The position numbers and the translations under genes are program-made. A stretch of DNA of 64,000 bases from contig BSYQ01000004.1 of assembly GCA_030272585.1 (NCBI GenBank), forward strand, positions 1,054,001 through 1,118,000, written 5' to 3'. Shown piece after piece: positions 1 through 9,939 of this stretch. The notes under the pieces were generated by a model. It saw nothing but the letters and a program-made list of their open reading frames with translations. It was not told where the DNA came from and ran no database searches. This stretch comes from Bryopsis sp. KO-2023 (taxonomy: Eukaryota > Chlorophyta > Ulvophyceae > Bryopsidales > Bryopsidaceae). The first letter of the stretch is position 1. Each line of letters begins with the position of its first letter.

Positions 1-300
1 GGATGCAAGAAGAGGGCACCATTTGAAAATACAAAAAGAGAACGAAGGGAGTTTGGAGGAAACACTGCAAAGGGAAGGAAAACAGGGGAGAAGGAATGGT
101 GTAACAGAGGAATACATGCGGAGGCGGGAGGCACTGAAACAACAAGAAAAGGAGGAGCTCAAAAAGCTTTTGGATTACTTCCGGGAGAGTGCACAAGCAT
201 GGAGACCGAAAGGAGTGCCTGCAGCAGGAGTGCCAGCAGCAACGGCCGCAACCGGAGGGAAAGGAGGGAGTGAGGTGATAAGCTATACCACTTCGGATTT

Positions 301-2316
301 TTGAGTGGGCCGGCCACCGACGTCCTCCTTCGGCGACACCTGAAGGGGTGGCGGGAGTGGGTCGGTCCAGAAAAACGAAATAAAAGGAAAAGGAAAAGGA
401 GGAGACGTGGCAAACGTGGGGGACGGAAAGAGCAATGGCGTCGATCAGGGAGGCGGATCAAGGAGCAAGAATGGAGAATGCAACGCCAAACACAAGAGGT
501 AGAAAGGGCCAGAAGTCTGTGGCCAGACTCATGGGCCATGCAGTGTTTGAACCATAGTAAAACAGTGGAAGCAGAAATTCTGGTGAGACAAGAGATAAAA
601 GGAGAAGAAGAAAAGAAAAGAAGGGAAAATTCAAGGGAAGGGGAAGCAGCTGAAAAAGAATTGGGAAGAGAAAAGAAAGAAAAAGGAAGAAGAAAAGAAA
701 AGTTTGGGTTGAAAGAAATGGGACAGACAGCAGTTCAGCTGCAGGAAAACCAGATTTGGGCAGGGGTGGTTCCCCTTGGGACTTCTGATGTAGAAAATAA
801 AACGTTTGCCACAGAAAAGGAAAGAAAGGAGGAAAAGGTGTCACTTAGAGAAAAATTGGAAGAACTGAAAATTAGTCCCCATCTAACCCCCCACCAAAGA
901 AAGGAACTGCTGGATCTTCTGCAGCAGTACCCCGATGCCTGTGCTTGGTCCTCGGATCAAGTCGGGCAAACCAACCTCTTATACCACGAGATTCCCACCG
1001 GAGATCATCCCCCCATCAGGCAGAACCCCTACAGGTTCAGTTACGCGGAGAACCGGGTGGTAAAATCGGAGGTGGCGAGGATGCTCCTGGACGGAGTGGT
1101 GCGGAAGTCAAAGTCCCCGTGGGCCTCACCGATCGTTCTAGTCCCAAAGCCAGATGGGTCGGTGCGGTTCTGCGTTGATTACCGCAAGCTTAACAAGGTG
1201 ACCACCCGAGATAGCTTTCCCCTCCCGAGGATTGAGGACGCGATCAACCAATTTTCGGAGGCCAAATTCTTTACCGCTCTGGATTTGAGGTCAGGGTATT
1301 GGCAGGTCAGGATGAGCACCGCCTCCGCGGAGAAAACGGCTTTCATTACCCAGGAGGGGCTGTATGAGTTCGTAGTGATGCCCTTCGGGCTCAGTAACGC
1401 CCCAGCGACCTTCCAAAGGATGATGAACGAGGTACTGGGACCCATGCTGTGGAAGGGGGTGATCGTGTACCTGGATGACATTATCATCTATGCGGAGACC
1501 TGGGAAAAGCATCAGGAGATCCTGGCAGAAGTGCTGCAGCGGTTGAAGGAGGCCAACCTGAGGATCAGCCCGAGGAAATCGGACTTTGGGTTCGAGGAGC
1601 TGCTGTACTTGGGCCACATCGTGGGGAAAGGGGAAATCAAAATGAACCCGAAGAAGGTAGCCACAGTGGAGATGCAAGAGCCACCGGTGGATGTGTCTAC
1701 TTTGCGGTCCTTCCTGGGCCTTACTTCTTACTACAGGAGATTTGTGCGCGACTATGCAAGGATCGCTGCACCTCTGACGGAGTTGTTGAAGAAGGATGTG
1801 CCATTTGAATGGAGGGAACGCCACCAACAAGCATTTGAGAGGCTGAAGAAAAGCATTACCGATCAACCAGTCCTGGCTCCACCACAGCCACACCTACCAT
1901 ACATTCTGCAAACAGACTGGAGCAGCCAGGCTGTGGGGGCAGTACTCTGTCAAAAGGATGAGCAAGGGAGAGAGCATGTGGTGGCTTATGCCAGCAAAAG
2001 ACTCAATCCTGCTGAGAGGAATTATTCTGCAGTGGAAGGGGAGTGCCTAGCAGTGGTGTGGGCTTGCACCTTATTTCGGCCATACATCTACGGAACGGAA
2101 TTTGTGCTGCAGACTGATCAAAGAGCCTTACAATGGTTGATGACGGGTACCAAACTGACGGGGAAACTGATGAGGTGGGCACTCCGCCTACAAGAGTTTG
2201 ATTTCACGATTGAGTTCCGCGCTGGGAAGAGTAACGCAAATGCGGATGCACTGACAAGGCTTCCAGTTCCGCTGGACCATCCAATAGTCAGTGGTTCCAC
2301 AGCGCTTCGTCCATGA
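301..2316 (+). CDS. pol region of element I: reverse transcriptase and RNase H
   Basis: This reads as Ty3/gypsy polymerase. A long Lys/Arg/Glu-rich lead (roughly the first 190 codons) precedes the reverse transcriptase, which shows SPWASPIVLVPKPDGSVRFC, the ALDLRSGYWQ block, MPFGLSNAPATF and the catalytic YLDDI box. A connection region (LRSFLGLTSYYRRF) follows, then RNase H with QTDWSSQAVGAVL, YSAVEGECLAVVW and the closing NANADALTRLP. No aspartic protease motif is evident in the part inside the window. It is a retroelement fossil rather than a host gene. Confidence is high for family and low for whether any product is made. Confidence 0.9.
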   Translation: MSGPATDVLLRRHLKGWREWVGPEKRNKRKRKRRRRGKRGGRKEQWRRSGRRIKEQEWRMQRQTQEVERARSLWPDSWAMQCLNHSKTVEAEILVRQEIKGEEEKKRRENSREGEAAEKELGREKKEKGRRKEKFGLKEMGQTAVQLQENQIWAGVVPLGTSDVENKTFATEKERKEEKVSLREKLEELKISPHLTPHQRKELLDLLQQYPDACAWSSDQVGQTNLLYHEIPTGDHPPIRQNPYRFSYAENRVVKSEVARMLLDGVVRKSKSPWASPIVLVPKPDGSVRFCVDYRKLNKVTTRDSFPLPRIEDAINQFSEAKFFTALDLRSGYWQVRMSTASAEKTAFITQEGLYEFVVMPFGLSNAPATFQRMMNEVLGPMLWKGVIVYLDDIIIYAETWEKHQEILAEVLQRLKEANLRISPRKSDFGFEELLYLGHIVGKGEIKMNPKKVATVEMQEPPVDVSTLRSFLGLTSYYRRFVRDYARIAAPLTELLKKDVPFEWRERHQQAFERLKKSITDQPVLAPPQPHLPYILQTDWSSQAVGAVLCQKDEQGREHVVAYASKRLNPAERNYSAVEGECLAVVWACTLFRPYIYGTEFVLQTDQRALQWLMTGTKLTGKLMRWALRLQEFDFTIEFRAGKSNANADALTRLPVPLDHPIVSGSTALRP

Positions 2317-3774
2317 TTTACTATGGAACCCCAGATCAGAGCTGACAAGGTGCAACCATTGTTGTCCCAATGGAAGTACTCAACAGTGGTAGGGGACACT
2401 TGAATTTTGTGAGGTTTTTGCATATTTCTTGCCTACTATTGTTGTTGCAAGAGATCAAGGGGGAAAAAGTGGATCCATGGATGGATAAGGATCAAATGAA
2501 ATATTTGGAAAGAAAGGATTTGCCTGCTGGGAGTCAAGCTGAGGCAAAAGTGCACAGAAGGAGTCGACGATATTGAAGGGTAGCAGGAGATGCTCACCCA
2601 CTCAAGTACTTGAGCAGAGAAAGAGAATGGCGACAGGTGCCAAATGAGGAACACGATAGTCTGTGGTTCGAGATATCCACAGACAGAATGCGCACATCGG
2701 CGGGAGAGGATTAAGCCAGAAGAGTGCAGCAGCTGCACAGCAGCAAGAGTTATATATAAAAAGAGGAAGAGCAAGTGTGGCAGACGTGCCATAACTGCAG
2801 AGAGAGTTAAAAAAGCGCCTAAGGAACTATATCCGCTACGGCAGCATGAGAGAGAGAAAGCGCCTAAGGGACTTCATCCACTACGGCAGCATATACCGTT
2901 GAGAGCTTGGGAGAAAACAGAACAGCGGAAAAAGGGGAAAGAAATGAAGTGGCAGAACTTCTACAGAAGCCGGGCGTTCAACTAAGGAAAGGACGACCAT
3001 ACCATTCGGAGACCGATTGACTAGTGGTACGGATGGATCGCGAAATACAATATGGTATTTTCTGGTTTTGTTTTGTTTTGTATTGTTGTTTTGTTTGGTA
3101 TTGCTGTATTTCTGCAGCAGCAGTGGGTGGGTTTTTATTTTGTTTTTGGTTCTATTTTGTTCTTGGGTACTATTTCTGCAGGAATAGTATTCAGTCAGTC
3201 GATAAAGAAAAGAACTTTCCGTTTGATACTTTTTGAGCTCAATAGAGACCTGGGGAAGAAAAGGGGGGTAAACAAGGGACAAACAAGGACAAACTGGTCA
3301 CTTTGACCTATAGGGGTGAAAGAACAGCTGTTAGCTATGAGGAAAAAAAAAGGGGGGGGAACTGATTGAAGTGCAGCACCACTGGTTTACATTCGAGTGC
3401 TCTTTGAACAGTCCTGCTGGGTTTAAAGAACAGCTGATGGCTGTGATTAAAAAGAAAAAAAAGGGGGGACCTGTTTGAGGAACAACATTGTTAGTTTACA
3501 TTTTGATGTCCTTGAACAGTTTTGCTGTGGAAATTAAAAATAAAATGGATCTGCAGTAACAATGGGCACTTGTTTTGTGTTTCTGAGCACTACGTCTACA
3601 GACATAGTAGCCAGTCAGGCAGTTAAGAGAAAGATTTTCTTGTTGATACTTTTTGGAAAAGTTCTAGGAACAACTAGCTAACAACTAAAGACCAGGGACA
3701 GAAGAAGTTCAGTGGGGGAGGTTGAGTTTAACTTTTGGGGACAAAAGTCAAGGGAGGAGGGGAGTGGTTACAGC

Positions 3775-4370
3775 TGTAACCCCAAACCACGTCGCCTCGA
3801 CCAATTTTGTCACCTCCAGGGCTAGAGTGATATCAGGGGAGGGAATGCTGCTTGAGGCAGTCCCAGACGGATTACGTAGGGCTAGCAGTCACCCCGGGAC
3901 AGTTCTGCCATGGCAGTTCCGCCACAGTTTAGAGGTAGCAGTTCAGCTACAGAGTTGACTAGGTTGGACAGTCCTAGGGATTGGTACTGAGGGAGTGGAC
4001 TTAGGGTGGTTAGAAAGATCAGTTAGGCTTGATGGGTTAGGTTGTCTTAATCAGTAGGTGGGATCCTAGGTGATCAGTGGGACCAAGGTGAGTCAGGCTG
4101 CAGCCTATTTAAACGGCTGATCTTAGGGTATTGTACTTCTTCTTGGTGTGGATCTTCTTGTGTTTTGTTCGAGTTTGGACCTTTGGACTGTTGTAAGAAA
4201 GCTTTTGAGAAGAGACCTGAGTGAAAAGTGCCTTGCAAGGCCGTGTGATCAAGTTAAAGAGGGGCTGTCCCCACTTCTGCCGTTCCAGTTCTGCAAAAAC
4301 GCCTCCACAACCGTTAAGTCCAGCTGCAGGGGTGACCCCAGCGGTCAAGGCGACGCAATTTGTGGTTACA
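3775..4370 (+). repeat. 3' LTR of element I (596 bases)
   Basis: The LTR starts TGTAACCCCAAA and ends TTTGTGGTTACA. These termini are inverted copies of each other at 11 of 12 positions. A purine-rich tract lies just upstream, as expected for plus-strand priming. A TATTTAAA promoter-like box lies at about 4108-4115. The right edge abuts element II gag on the opposite strand. The boundaries rest on the termini alone, because the 5' LTR is outside the window. Confidence 0.7.
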
Positions 4371-6402
4371 CCCGTCCTCGTTGGAATCCGCGTCCTGCAC
4401 CGAGAGCATTCACACGATCTCGGTTTTGGCCACCGTGTCCACGAGGATGATTGGCGCCTGGTCGTCGGCCCCATCTGCGTCCATGACCAGGATTGTGCCC
4501 TTGGGGGTGAAGTGCTCGGACGCCGTCAAGGCGTTCGGCCATTTCCACAGCGTCGGCCACGGAATGTCGTACGTGTCCAGCCACCTGGGTCCGGATTGGT
4601 TCACGGAGACCGTTGACGAAAGCAGAGAATTGCTCGGCCTCCGTCATCTCGGGTATCCTGAAGCATATGCCCTGGAAACGCCGCACATAATCGTGTACCG
4701 TACCAGACTGACGTACGGTACGTAACTCCGTGCGAGCGCGCTCCTGGACCGTGGTTGGTTCGAACTGACGCCTGAGCTCAGCGGCCCACGCGTTCCAGTT
4801 CTGAAATGGCGCACGTCGTCCCTCAGCGAGTCGTAACTCCTGAAGGTTCATCCATCGACTCGCGGCTCCGCTGGTGTGCGCACTGAGTACGCGTAGCCAG
4901 TGGTGTTCCTCGATGTCGTGTGCGCGAAGCCAACGCGCCATCAGAAGTAGCCACTCGGTTGGTCCGACGTCCTGGTCGCCTGAGAACGGCTTCGGCATCT
5001 GAAGCTTCAGCTGACGTAACACCTGACCAACACCGCGGTCACGGCGTCGATTTGGTCCACCATCACCATCATCATCACCATCGTCGCCGTCCGGATCACC
5101 TGGTCCTCCATGTGGAACAGGAAGATGAGGTGGAATTCCTCCACCGCCCGGTCCCCCTGGTGGACCGCCGCCACCCCCTGGCCCACCTGGTGGTCCACTG
5201 CCACCTCCTGAACCGTGTGGTGGTCCGAAGCCTCCATAGTCATCGTTCGGATCATCGCCGCCCCCGCCTCCTCCTCCTGGAGCGCCGGCTCCTTGTCCGC
5301 GGTTCCCTCGTCGCCTGGCTGACGGGTCCTGTTGGCCTACGGACGCATACGAACCCATTGCTGCGAATGGATCCTGGGCCGCGGAGTTCAACGGGACCGG
5401 CTGCAGTGACGGTTGGGGAACTGGCACGGGAACTGGCACTGGAACTGGAACTGGCTGTGACGGCGTTCCTCCGAGGTTCAATGGTCTTGGGGCTGGCCTC
5501 GGTACAGGTGGAGCGCGTGGTCGTGGTGGTCCTGGTGCTGGTACGATGGGTGGTCTCGATGGTCCGGGAACTGGTATGACGGGTCGTGGTGCGGGTTGTG
5601 GTGCGATAAGTGGTACTGGTGCGACGGGTGGTCCTTGGGACGTGAATGGTGGTATTTGGACGGCTTGGTCCAGCTGCCCCGTAGTCCCTGTTTGAGGGCT
5701 CACAGTCTGAGTCTGTGACCCTGCCATCATGGCTGGAACATTCGCTTGAGGCGGTACGGGTACAGCCTGCTTGGACCACAACTCGACCAGCTCTTCGAAC
5801 TTCTGGCCGTGGTTCTTGTCGTCCATCTTCACCTTCTCGTCCACTTCGGCCACCGCAGTGCGGGTAGAAAGCAACTCTCGGTCCAATCGCTCGGTAACTG
5901 CGTCCAGGACCCGTAGATCTTGCTCGGCTTTGGCCGCCGCACGTTGTACCTCGACTTCGGCTTTGGTCACAGCACGTTGCTGGGACAGATGGAGTCGATG
6001 TTCGGCCTCGGTGGTGAGCCGGCCCAGATCGCGGCGCTGATCTTCCAAGCGCTGGTTGAACTCGGCCCGTTGCTGCGCGAGCTGAGCTTGATGCCGCTGC
6101 TCGGCCTCTTCTTGTAGGACCGCGTTCTCGTATCTGATCTGGTCGAGCGCTTCTTTCAGGCCTTCGTGCGTATTCTCGGCCCAGGCTCCTGCATCGACCT
6201 GGATCTGGTTGAGCCGCTCGTCCACCCGGTGCTCCACGTCGACCTGGACGTTGTGGTGGATATTGTTGAAGTGCTGGACGTTCTGCTGGACGTACATATT
6301 GCCGTGGGGCAACGCGTCCTCGGCCGTGGCGAGAGACATGGCGTCCGAAGACCCATCCTCGGCCTGAGCGACCTGGTACGGTTGCAACTCCCCGTGGTTC
6401 AT
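4371..6402 (-). CDS. gag of element II
   Basis: This is a capsid polyprotein of more than 670 residues. From the N-terminus: a Gln/Asn-rich segment, a coiled coil (about residues 60-200), a Pro/Val-rich stretch with repeated P-V and V-P-V motifs (about 240-340), a Gly/Pro-rich low-complexity stretch (about 370-450), then a Ty3-type gag domain with WMNLQELRLAEGRR, the R-T-E-L-R-T-V-R-Q helix and the Y-x-R-R-F-x-x-I-C-F-R-I-P segment. A basic Arg/Gly tail follows. The start codon overlaps the stop of the pre-gag ORF as ATGA. The 3' end is displaced by element I. Confidence 0.85.
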
Positions 6403-6599
6403 TCGTCGTTCTCGGCCGGTTCGTCGTCCTTGGCCGGTTCGTCCTGTGGGTCGTTTGAGGCTGTGCTTTCTGCGTCGTCGAAATCTTTGTTAGAGGTCCA
6501 GAAAGCGTACTGTCTGTAGACTGCCGTCTTCCAATACGGCCCTGCCAAAGCTGATCCAAACTCTTCCGGCTTCTGGTCCGTTTGGGATGCCGCGTTCAT
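6399..6599 (-). CDS. pre-gag ORF of element II
   Basis: A 66-residue acidic ORF begins 18 bases after the primer-binding site and ends in an ATGA overlap with the gag start. It contains GPYWKTAVYRQYAFW and the acidic motif DDAESTAS. Both resemble segments of the pre-gag ORF of element III (APHWRRFYIDQLAFC and DDTESVGS), and element IV has SDTESTGS at the same place. I know of no named domain. The conserved position and motif argue that it is a real part of these elements. Confidence 0.6.
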   Translation of the reverse strand: MNAASQTDQKPEEFGSALAGPYWKTAVYRQYAFWTSNKDFDDAESTASNDPQDEPAKDDEPAENDE

Positions 6600-6617
6600 A
6601 CGGGTAGGGAAAGTCAG

Positions 6618-6629
6618 GCTCCGAAACCA
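6618..6629 (-). other. primer-binding site of element II
   Basis: On the minus strand TGGTTTCGGAGC follows the LTR end (CA) after two bases. The same 12 bases occur at the same place in elements III and IV. It differs at two positions from the usual initiator-Met site TGGTATCAGAGC. Confidence 0.65.
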
Positions 6630-6631
6630 GT

Positions 6632-6813
6632 TGATATGAACGTTTGAGGTCACAGACCGAAGACGAGAGTTAACTTGCAAAAAAGAAAGAACTGCGGTGG
6701 GGAACGCTGGTCCGCGTTATATGGCCTCTGGGACGGTACGAGATCTCACATCTCGAACCGTCCCCGTCCAGCTGTATCTTCTGGACGGACTGATGAGTCA
6801 GAGGTTCATATCA
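6632..6813 (-). repeat. 5' LTR of element II (182 bases)
   Basis: The ends TGATATGAAC and GTTCATATCA are perfect 10-base inverted copies. A CATATAA box lies near the middle on the minus strand. The length is short for a Ty3 LTR. The inner end is fixed by the primer-binding site that follows; the outer end rests on the inverted terminus. Confidence 0.7.
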
Positions 6814-7830
6814 ACAATGTTGCCTCAGAAGCGTACGCGCAACCAAGATTTCACGAAAGGGGGGGCCAAAATAATTTCTGGGGGGGGCAAATCGTTTTTG
6901 AAGTTTTGTTACTTCTTTCTCGTTGGCAGACCTATTTTTGGTTTGGAAGTTGGACAGGCATGAAATTGTTTTTTGTTTTTTTGAACTGTTCAAAGAACAA
7001 CCCTTCTTTGTTTTTGGTGGGTTCATTCATCACCCATCTTGATTTTCCTTTTCCGTTTTTCTAGCATTTTTTTTTATTTGTTTTGAGGGGGAAGGTTTTT
7101 CAGACAGCTGTCGAGGGTTGGTGGCCACGATGCATTTCCCTTGTCCGTAAGAGATCAATAAGACAACAGTGAAAGAATATGGGGGGAGGAGGCGGGTTGC
7201 TCTAGAGGTATTGAACCATTTAATCAAATTGTCAATGATACGCCTCCAATATCAGTTCTTCAACAGAGTATGGTTGAATTTAACATGTGCTTTATAAAGC
7301 ACCTATTCAAAACACTCTTCGATGTTGTCACTTTTGCACCTTGGACGTCCCAACACTTCGGGCTGTGAACGGTGAATTGTTTTTGGAAGTGATCATGGCT
7401 TTTTTTCAAAGGGATATAATCCAATCCGGAAGTCAGAATGAAAACTGCAAAATTCAGATTCCCAAGTTAGCATCGATTACATTGGCCTAGGCCTTACAGG
7501 CCTGTTAAGTCTTTCTGGACCGGCGGCGGCCGAAGTCCCTAACGAAAATACCACACACGATTCCACACACGCCACCACCTCCCACGCACGAAAGGAAGAC
7601 AGCTCTCGCCCCGGTCAGGTCCAAATGCAAGTGCTTTCATGCCACCCGCAGACGTGGCTCAAAATATAACAGAAAGAGGGCTTTCCACTGCTTTTCAAGT
7701 GGATTCTGCCCCAATGTTCACTTCTCCACACAAGAGGTGAACGATGCTCGTGTACGCCCGAAATTATACGTGATCCTCTGGTTGGTGTTCCTTTTTTTTT
7801 GTTGTTGCTCGATAAACGAACGTGCTGGTA
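6814..7830. other. intergenic, no gene seen
   Basis: This stretch has G-runs near 6860-6890, several T-rich tracts and a TAGGCCTTACAGGCCT inverted pair near 7489-7505. Open frames are short and lack coding character or splice context. It includes the 3' flank of the Ala-rich gene that ends at 7831. Confidence 0.5.
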
Positions 7831-9817
7831 CTAGTAGCAGAAGCACTGGGGCACCGACGATCCCAAGGGGAAAATCAGCAGATTGTGGTTGGGGTCGAAA
7901 GAAGCCCCGCTTCGTAGCCCGTTCTTGGCGCATCTGCGCACAAAACACGAAACACAAATGCAGCTCATCAACAATACAAACACGGTTACCAGTGAACAAC
8001 ACAATATCAGCAATGCGAGCCTTCTCACCCTGGAGCATCCCAGCAGCAAGAGTACTCTGCCACAGTGGTACAGACTGGGAGCTGGGAACCGGCCGTGGTC
8101 GAGGAGGAGCCAGAATCAGCAGTGCCATCGCCGGTCGTCGTTGGCGCTGGGTCGCCCACCTCATTAAGGTTGATGTTGGTGGCGGTGGAGCTTCCCTCCA
8201 CATCGACTCCGCATTCAGAGCTGGTACCCAACTCGCCTGCTCTCAACACATTCGCACGTTGCTTGCTGTCCATGGCCGCACAAGAAACGAGATGAACAAC
8301 AAACGGCCGAACCTGTGCAGACTTCTGAAGTGGCAATTGCCAAGGCGTCAGCTATGGCTGTTGTTGCCGAGAGCACAAACTCGGAGCGAAAAGCCTCTGC
8401 TGTTCCGCTGCCTTCGACGCACGCCCTGGTGCTGCCTTCCGCGGCGGCTTTCGCGAATCCCACCGCTATCGCGGTCAGATCTCCCATACACACTGCGCCG
8501 GATTCGCCGCTGGCTGCGACTGCTACGGCTCGAGCAAATGCTTCTGCATAAGCGGTTGCAAAGGAATCTCCACGGGCTACGCTGAAACCGCATCCAAAGC
8601 CCTGACCATCACAGGAGACCTGCACGAGTAGGGATGGGAAAATTACGCCAAGAGAATTTGGCGTAAGTAATTGCGTAATACGTAACGTAATACGCGTAAT
8701 GGCGTAATAGTTAACGTAACAAGGCATGATGAGGTGCAAATTTCGCGTAATAGCCATGAAAAGTTGCGTAATGAGCCCTTCCCCTAAGTGCTTCTTGAAT
8801 ATTTTTTGAAAAGGAGAGCTTACATACACATTTTTACACGTTATAAGGTGAAATGGGCGCTCCTGGGAAGGATTCTGAAATGTCAATCCTCCTAAATTGC
8901 ATTTTTAAATAATCTTAACATGAATATCTTTATATGAAATGTGATTAGAATCCGAAAACATTGTATCAATCTCAAAGAGTGTGTTTTGGGAACACAGAAA
9001 AAGAAAAAGTGATCAAAAGTTTCGACACGATTCACTTTAAACGGAATAAAAATGAAATAATGCGAAAAATGGGACAATTTTTTTACGCTTGGGGGTTTGC
9101 AGTTCGCGTAATTACGCGTAAAGTTTACGCAGGAAACGTAACCTCGTAAGGTTACGCTACCCCCCGCGTAATTTCGCGTAATTACGCGTAAAATTACGCG
9201 TAAATTCTGGCGTAAGGCGTAATGTCCCATCCCTATGCACGAGCAAAGCAGGGGGTCAATGCACGAAAAGGGATACACACAAAAACTGACAGTCAACTTC
9301 AGCCAGGCTGCACCGACCTTTGCCAGCGCCTCGAAATAAACAGACGCCACGGCAGTTGCGGCGGCCGTTGCTGCAGCTTGCGCCGACACGGGACTGCACA
9401 GATCATTTGTCAATATCTCCTTGACTTCGCTCTCCAGTGTTGATTCTGCGAAAGCGAGAGACTGCCGATCCACCACACACGAGACGTTTTCTGAACAAGT
9501 TGGGAACAGCATGAAAAGCTCACAAGAGACGATGTTGACAGCGAGGAGAAGAGCTCTTACATTACAACTTGCCCCGGCCCAGCCCTTGCACGACCCCGAC
9601 TTCACCACGAGGCTCACCGAACCGAACACTTGGCAAGAAGTGGTCGAGGTCTGATAGAGGCGTCGACCTGAATAAAAGCATACACATCTAAGGTGGCGCA
9701 TCCAAGCTAGAGCAGGAAAACGAGAGCCTGCGCCCAGATGTGCTGTGAACCTGCCAAAGCTTGTGGCGGCGCCACGAGTGCAAGGAAGGCCAACACGATT
9801 GCAGCTTTCATCATCAT
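7831..9817 (-). CDS. secreted alanine-rich, cysteine-containing protein, unknown family
   Basis: I do not recognise the family. A five-exon model closes in frame: 9817-9751, 9667-9291, 8619-8313, 8236-8029 and 7933-7831 (353 residues). Exon 1 encodes a signal peptide (MMMK, then a hydrophobic core, then P-P-Q-A-L-A before G). The mature part has a Cys-bearing N-terminal segment, an Ala-rich amphipathic segment (Q-A-A-A-T-A-A-A-T-A-V-A), a second Ala-rich segment (A-Y-A-E-A-F-A-R-A-V-A-V-A), a Thr/Ser/Gly-rich linker and a Cys-bearing tail ending QCFCY. Cysteines are spread through the chain, which suggests disulphides in an extracellular protein. Splice junctions are GT-AG; exons 1-2 join in phase 1 and exons 2-3 in phase 0. 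A 70-base pseudo-intron inside exon 2 (GTAAGA donor, 9560-9491) would break the frame, so I left it in. A hAT element lies in the intron after exon 2. Confidence 0.65.
8629..9235. mobile_element. non-autonomous hAT-type element (607 bases)
   Basis: The ends are inverted copies, TAGGGATGGGA and TCCCATCCCTA. The flanks are a perfect 8-base target duplication, TGCACGAG, at 8621-8628 and 9236-9243. The 8-base duplication and TAGGG-type ends are typical of the hAT superfamily. The interior is packed with TTACGCGTAA-type motifs in both orientations and has no transposase. It lies in an intron of the Ala-rich gene, and the left duplication supplies the last bases of the 3' splice site. Confidence 0.9.
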
Positions 9818-9928
9818 TGTGAGGAAAGAGTCGAGACAAAGAAGTCGGTTGAGAGTAGAAAAAACGCACGCACAGAGCACAAAGAGAACACACCAGTCGT
9901 TGCTTTGCGATCCTCGGCGAAGAGCCGG

Positions 9929-9937
9929 TTTTTATGC
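9929..9937 (-). promoter_or_regulatory. TATA-like box of the Ala-rich gene
   Basis: GCATAAAAA on the minus strand lies about 110 bases upstream of the start codon at 9817. That leaves a 5' untranslated leader of about 80 bases if transcription starts 30 bases downstream. It is placed by sequence only. Confidence 0.4.
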
Positions 9938-9939
9938 TG

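Larger units (their letters stand above)
1..4370 (+). mobile_element. Ty3/gypsy LTR retrotransposon I, 3' part
   Basis: The window opens inside this element. Visible parts are a pol region with reverse transcriptase and RNase H (to about 2316), a decayed stretch to 3.7 kb in which I do not recognise a whole integrase, a purine-rich tract at about 3748-3767, and a 3' LTR at 3775-4370. Two other A/G-rich tracts lie at about 3340-3362 and 3450-3472. A direct repeat of period 45 starts at 2812 and 2857. The element looks broken, with several breaks after RNase H. It ends abruptly against the gag of element II, so it inserted into that older element. Confidence 0.85.
4371..6813 (-). mobile_element. 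Ty3/gypsy LTR retrotransposon II, 5' part
   Basis: Reading leftward on the minus strand: a short 182-base LTR (6813-6632), a primer-binding site (6629-6618), a small pre-gag ORF (6599-6399) and a long gag (6402-4371). Element I interrupts gag near its C-terminal end, so pol should lie beyond the left edge of the window. The visible part looks open apart from the insertion. Gag resembles that of element III (same coiled-coil, Pro/Gly-rich and gag-domain order), so the two are sister families. Confidence 0.85.

Noticed and set aside
8640-9240. TTACGCGTAA motif array as a CRISPR or satellite
   Set aside because: Motifs are irregular in spacing and orientation, and the block has hAT termini and an 8-base target duplication.
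9491-9560. A 70-base intron with a good GTAAGA donor inside exon 2 of the Ala-rich gene
   Set aside because: Removing it breaks the frame of everything downstream, while reading through keeps one open frame that closes with all later exons.
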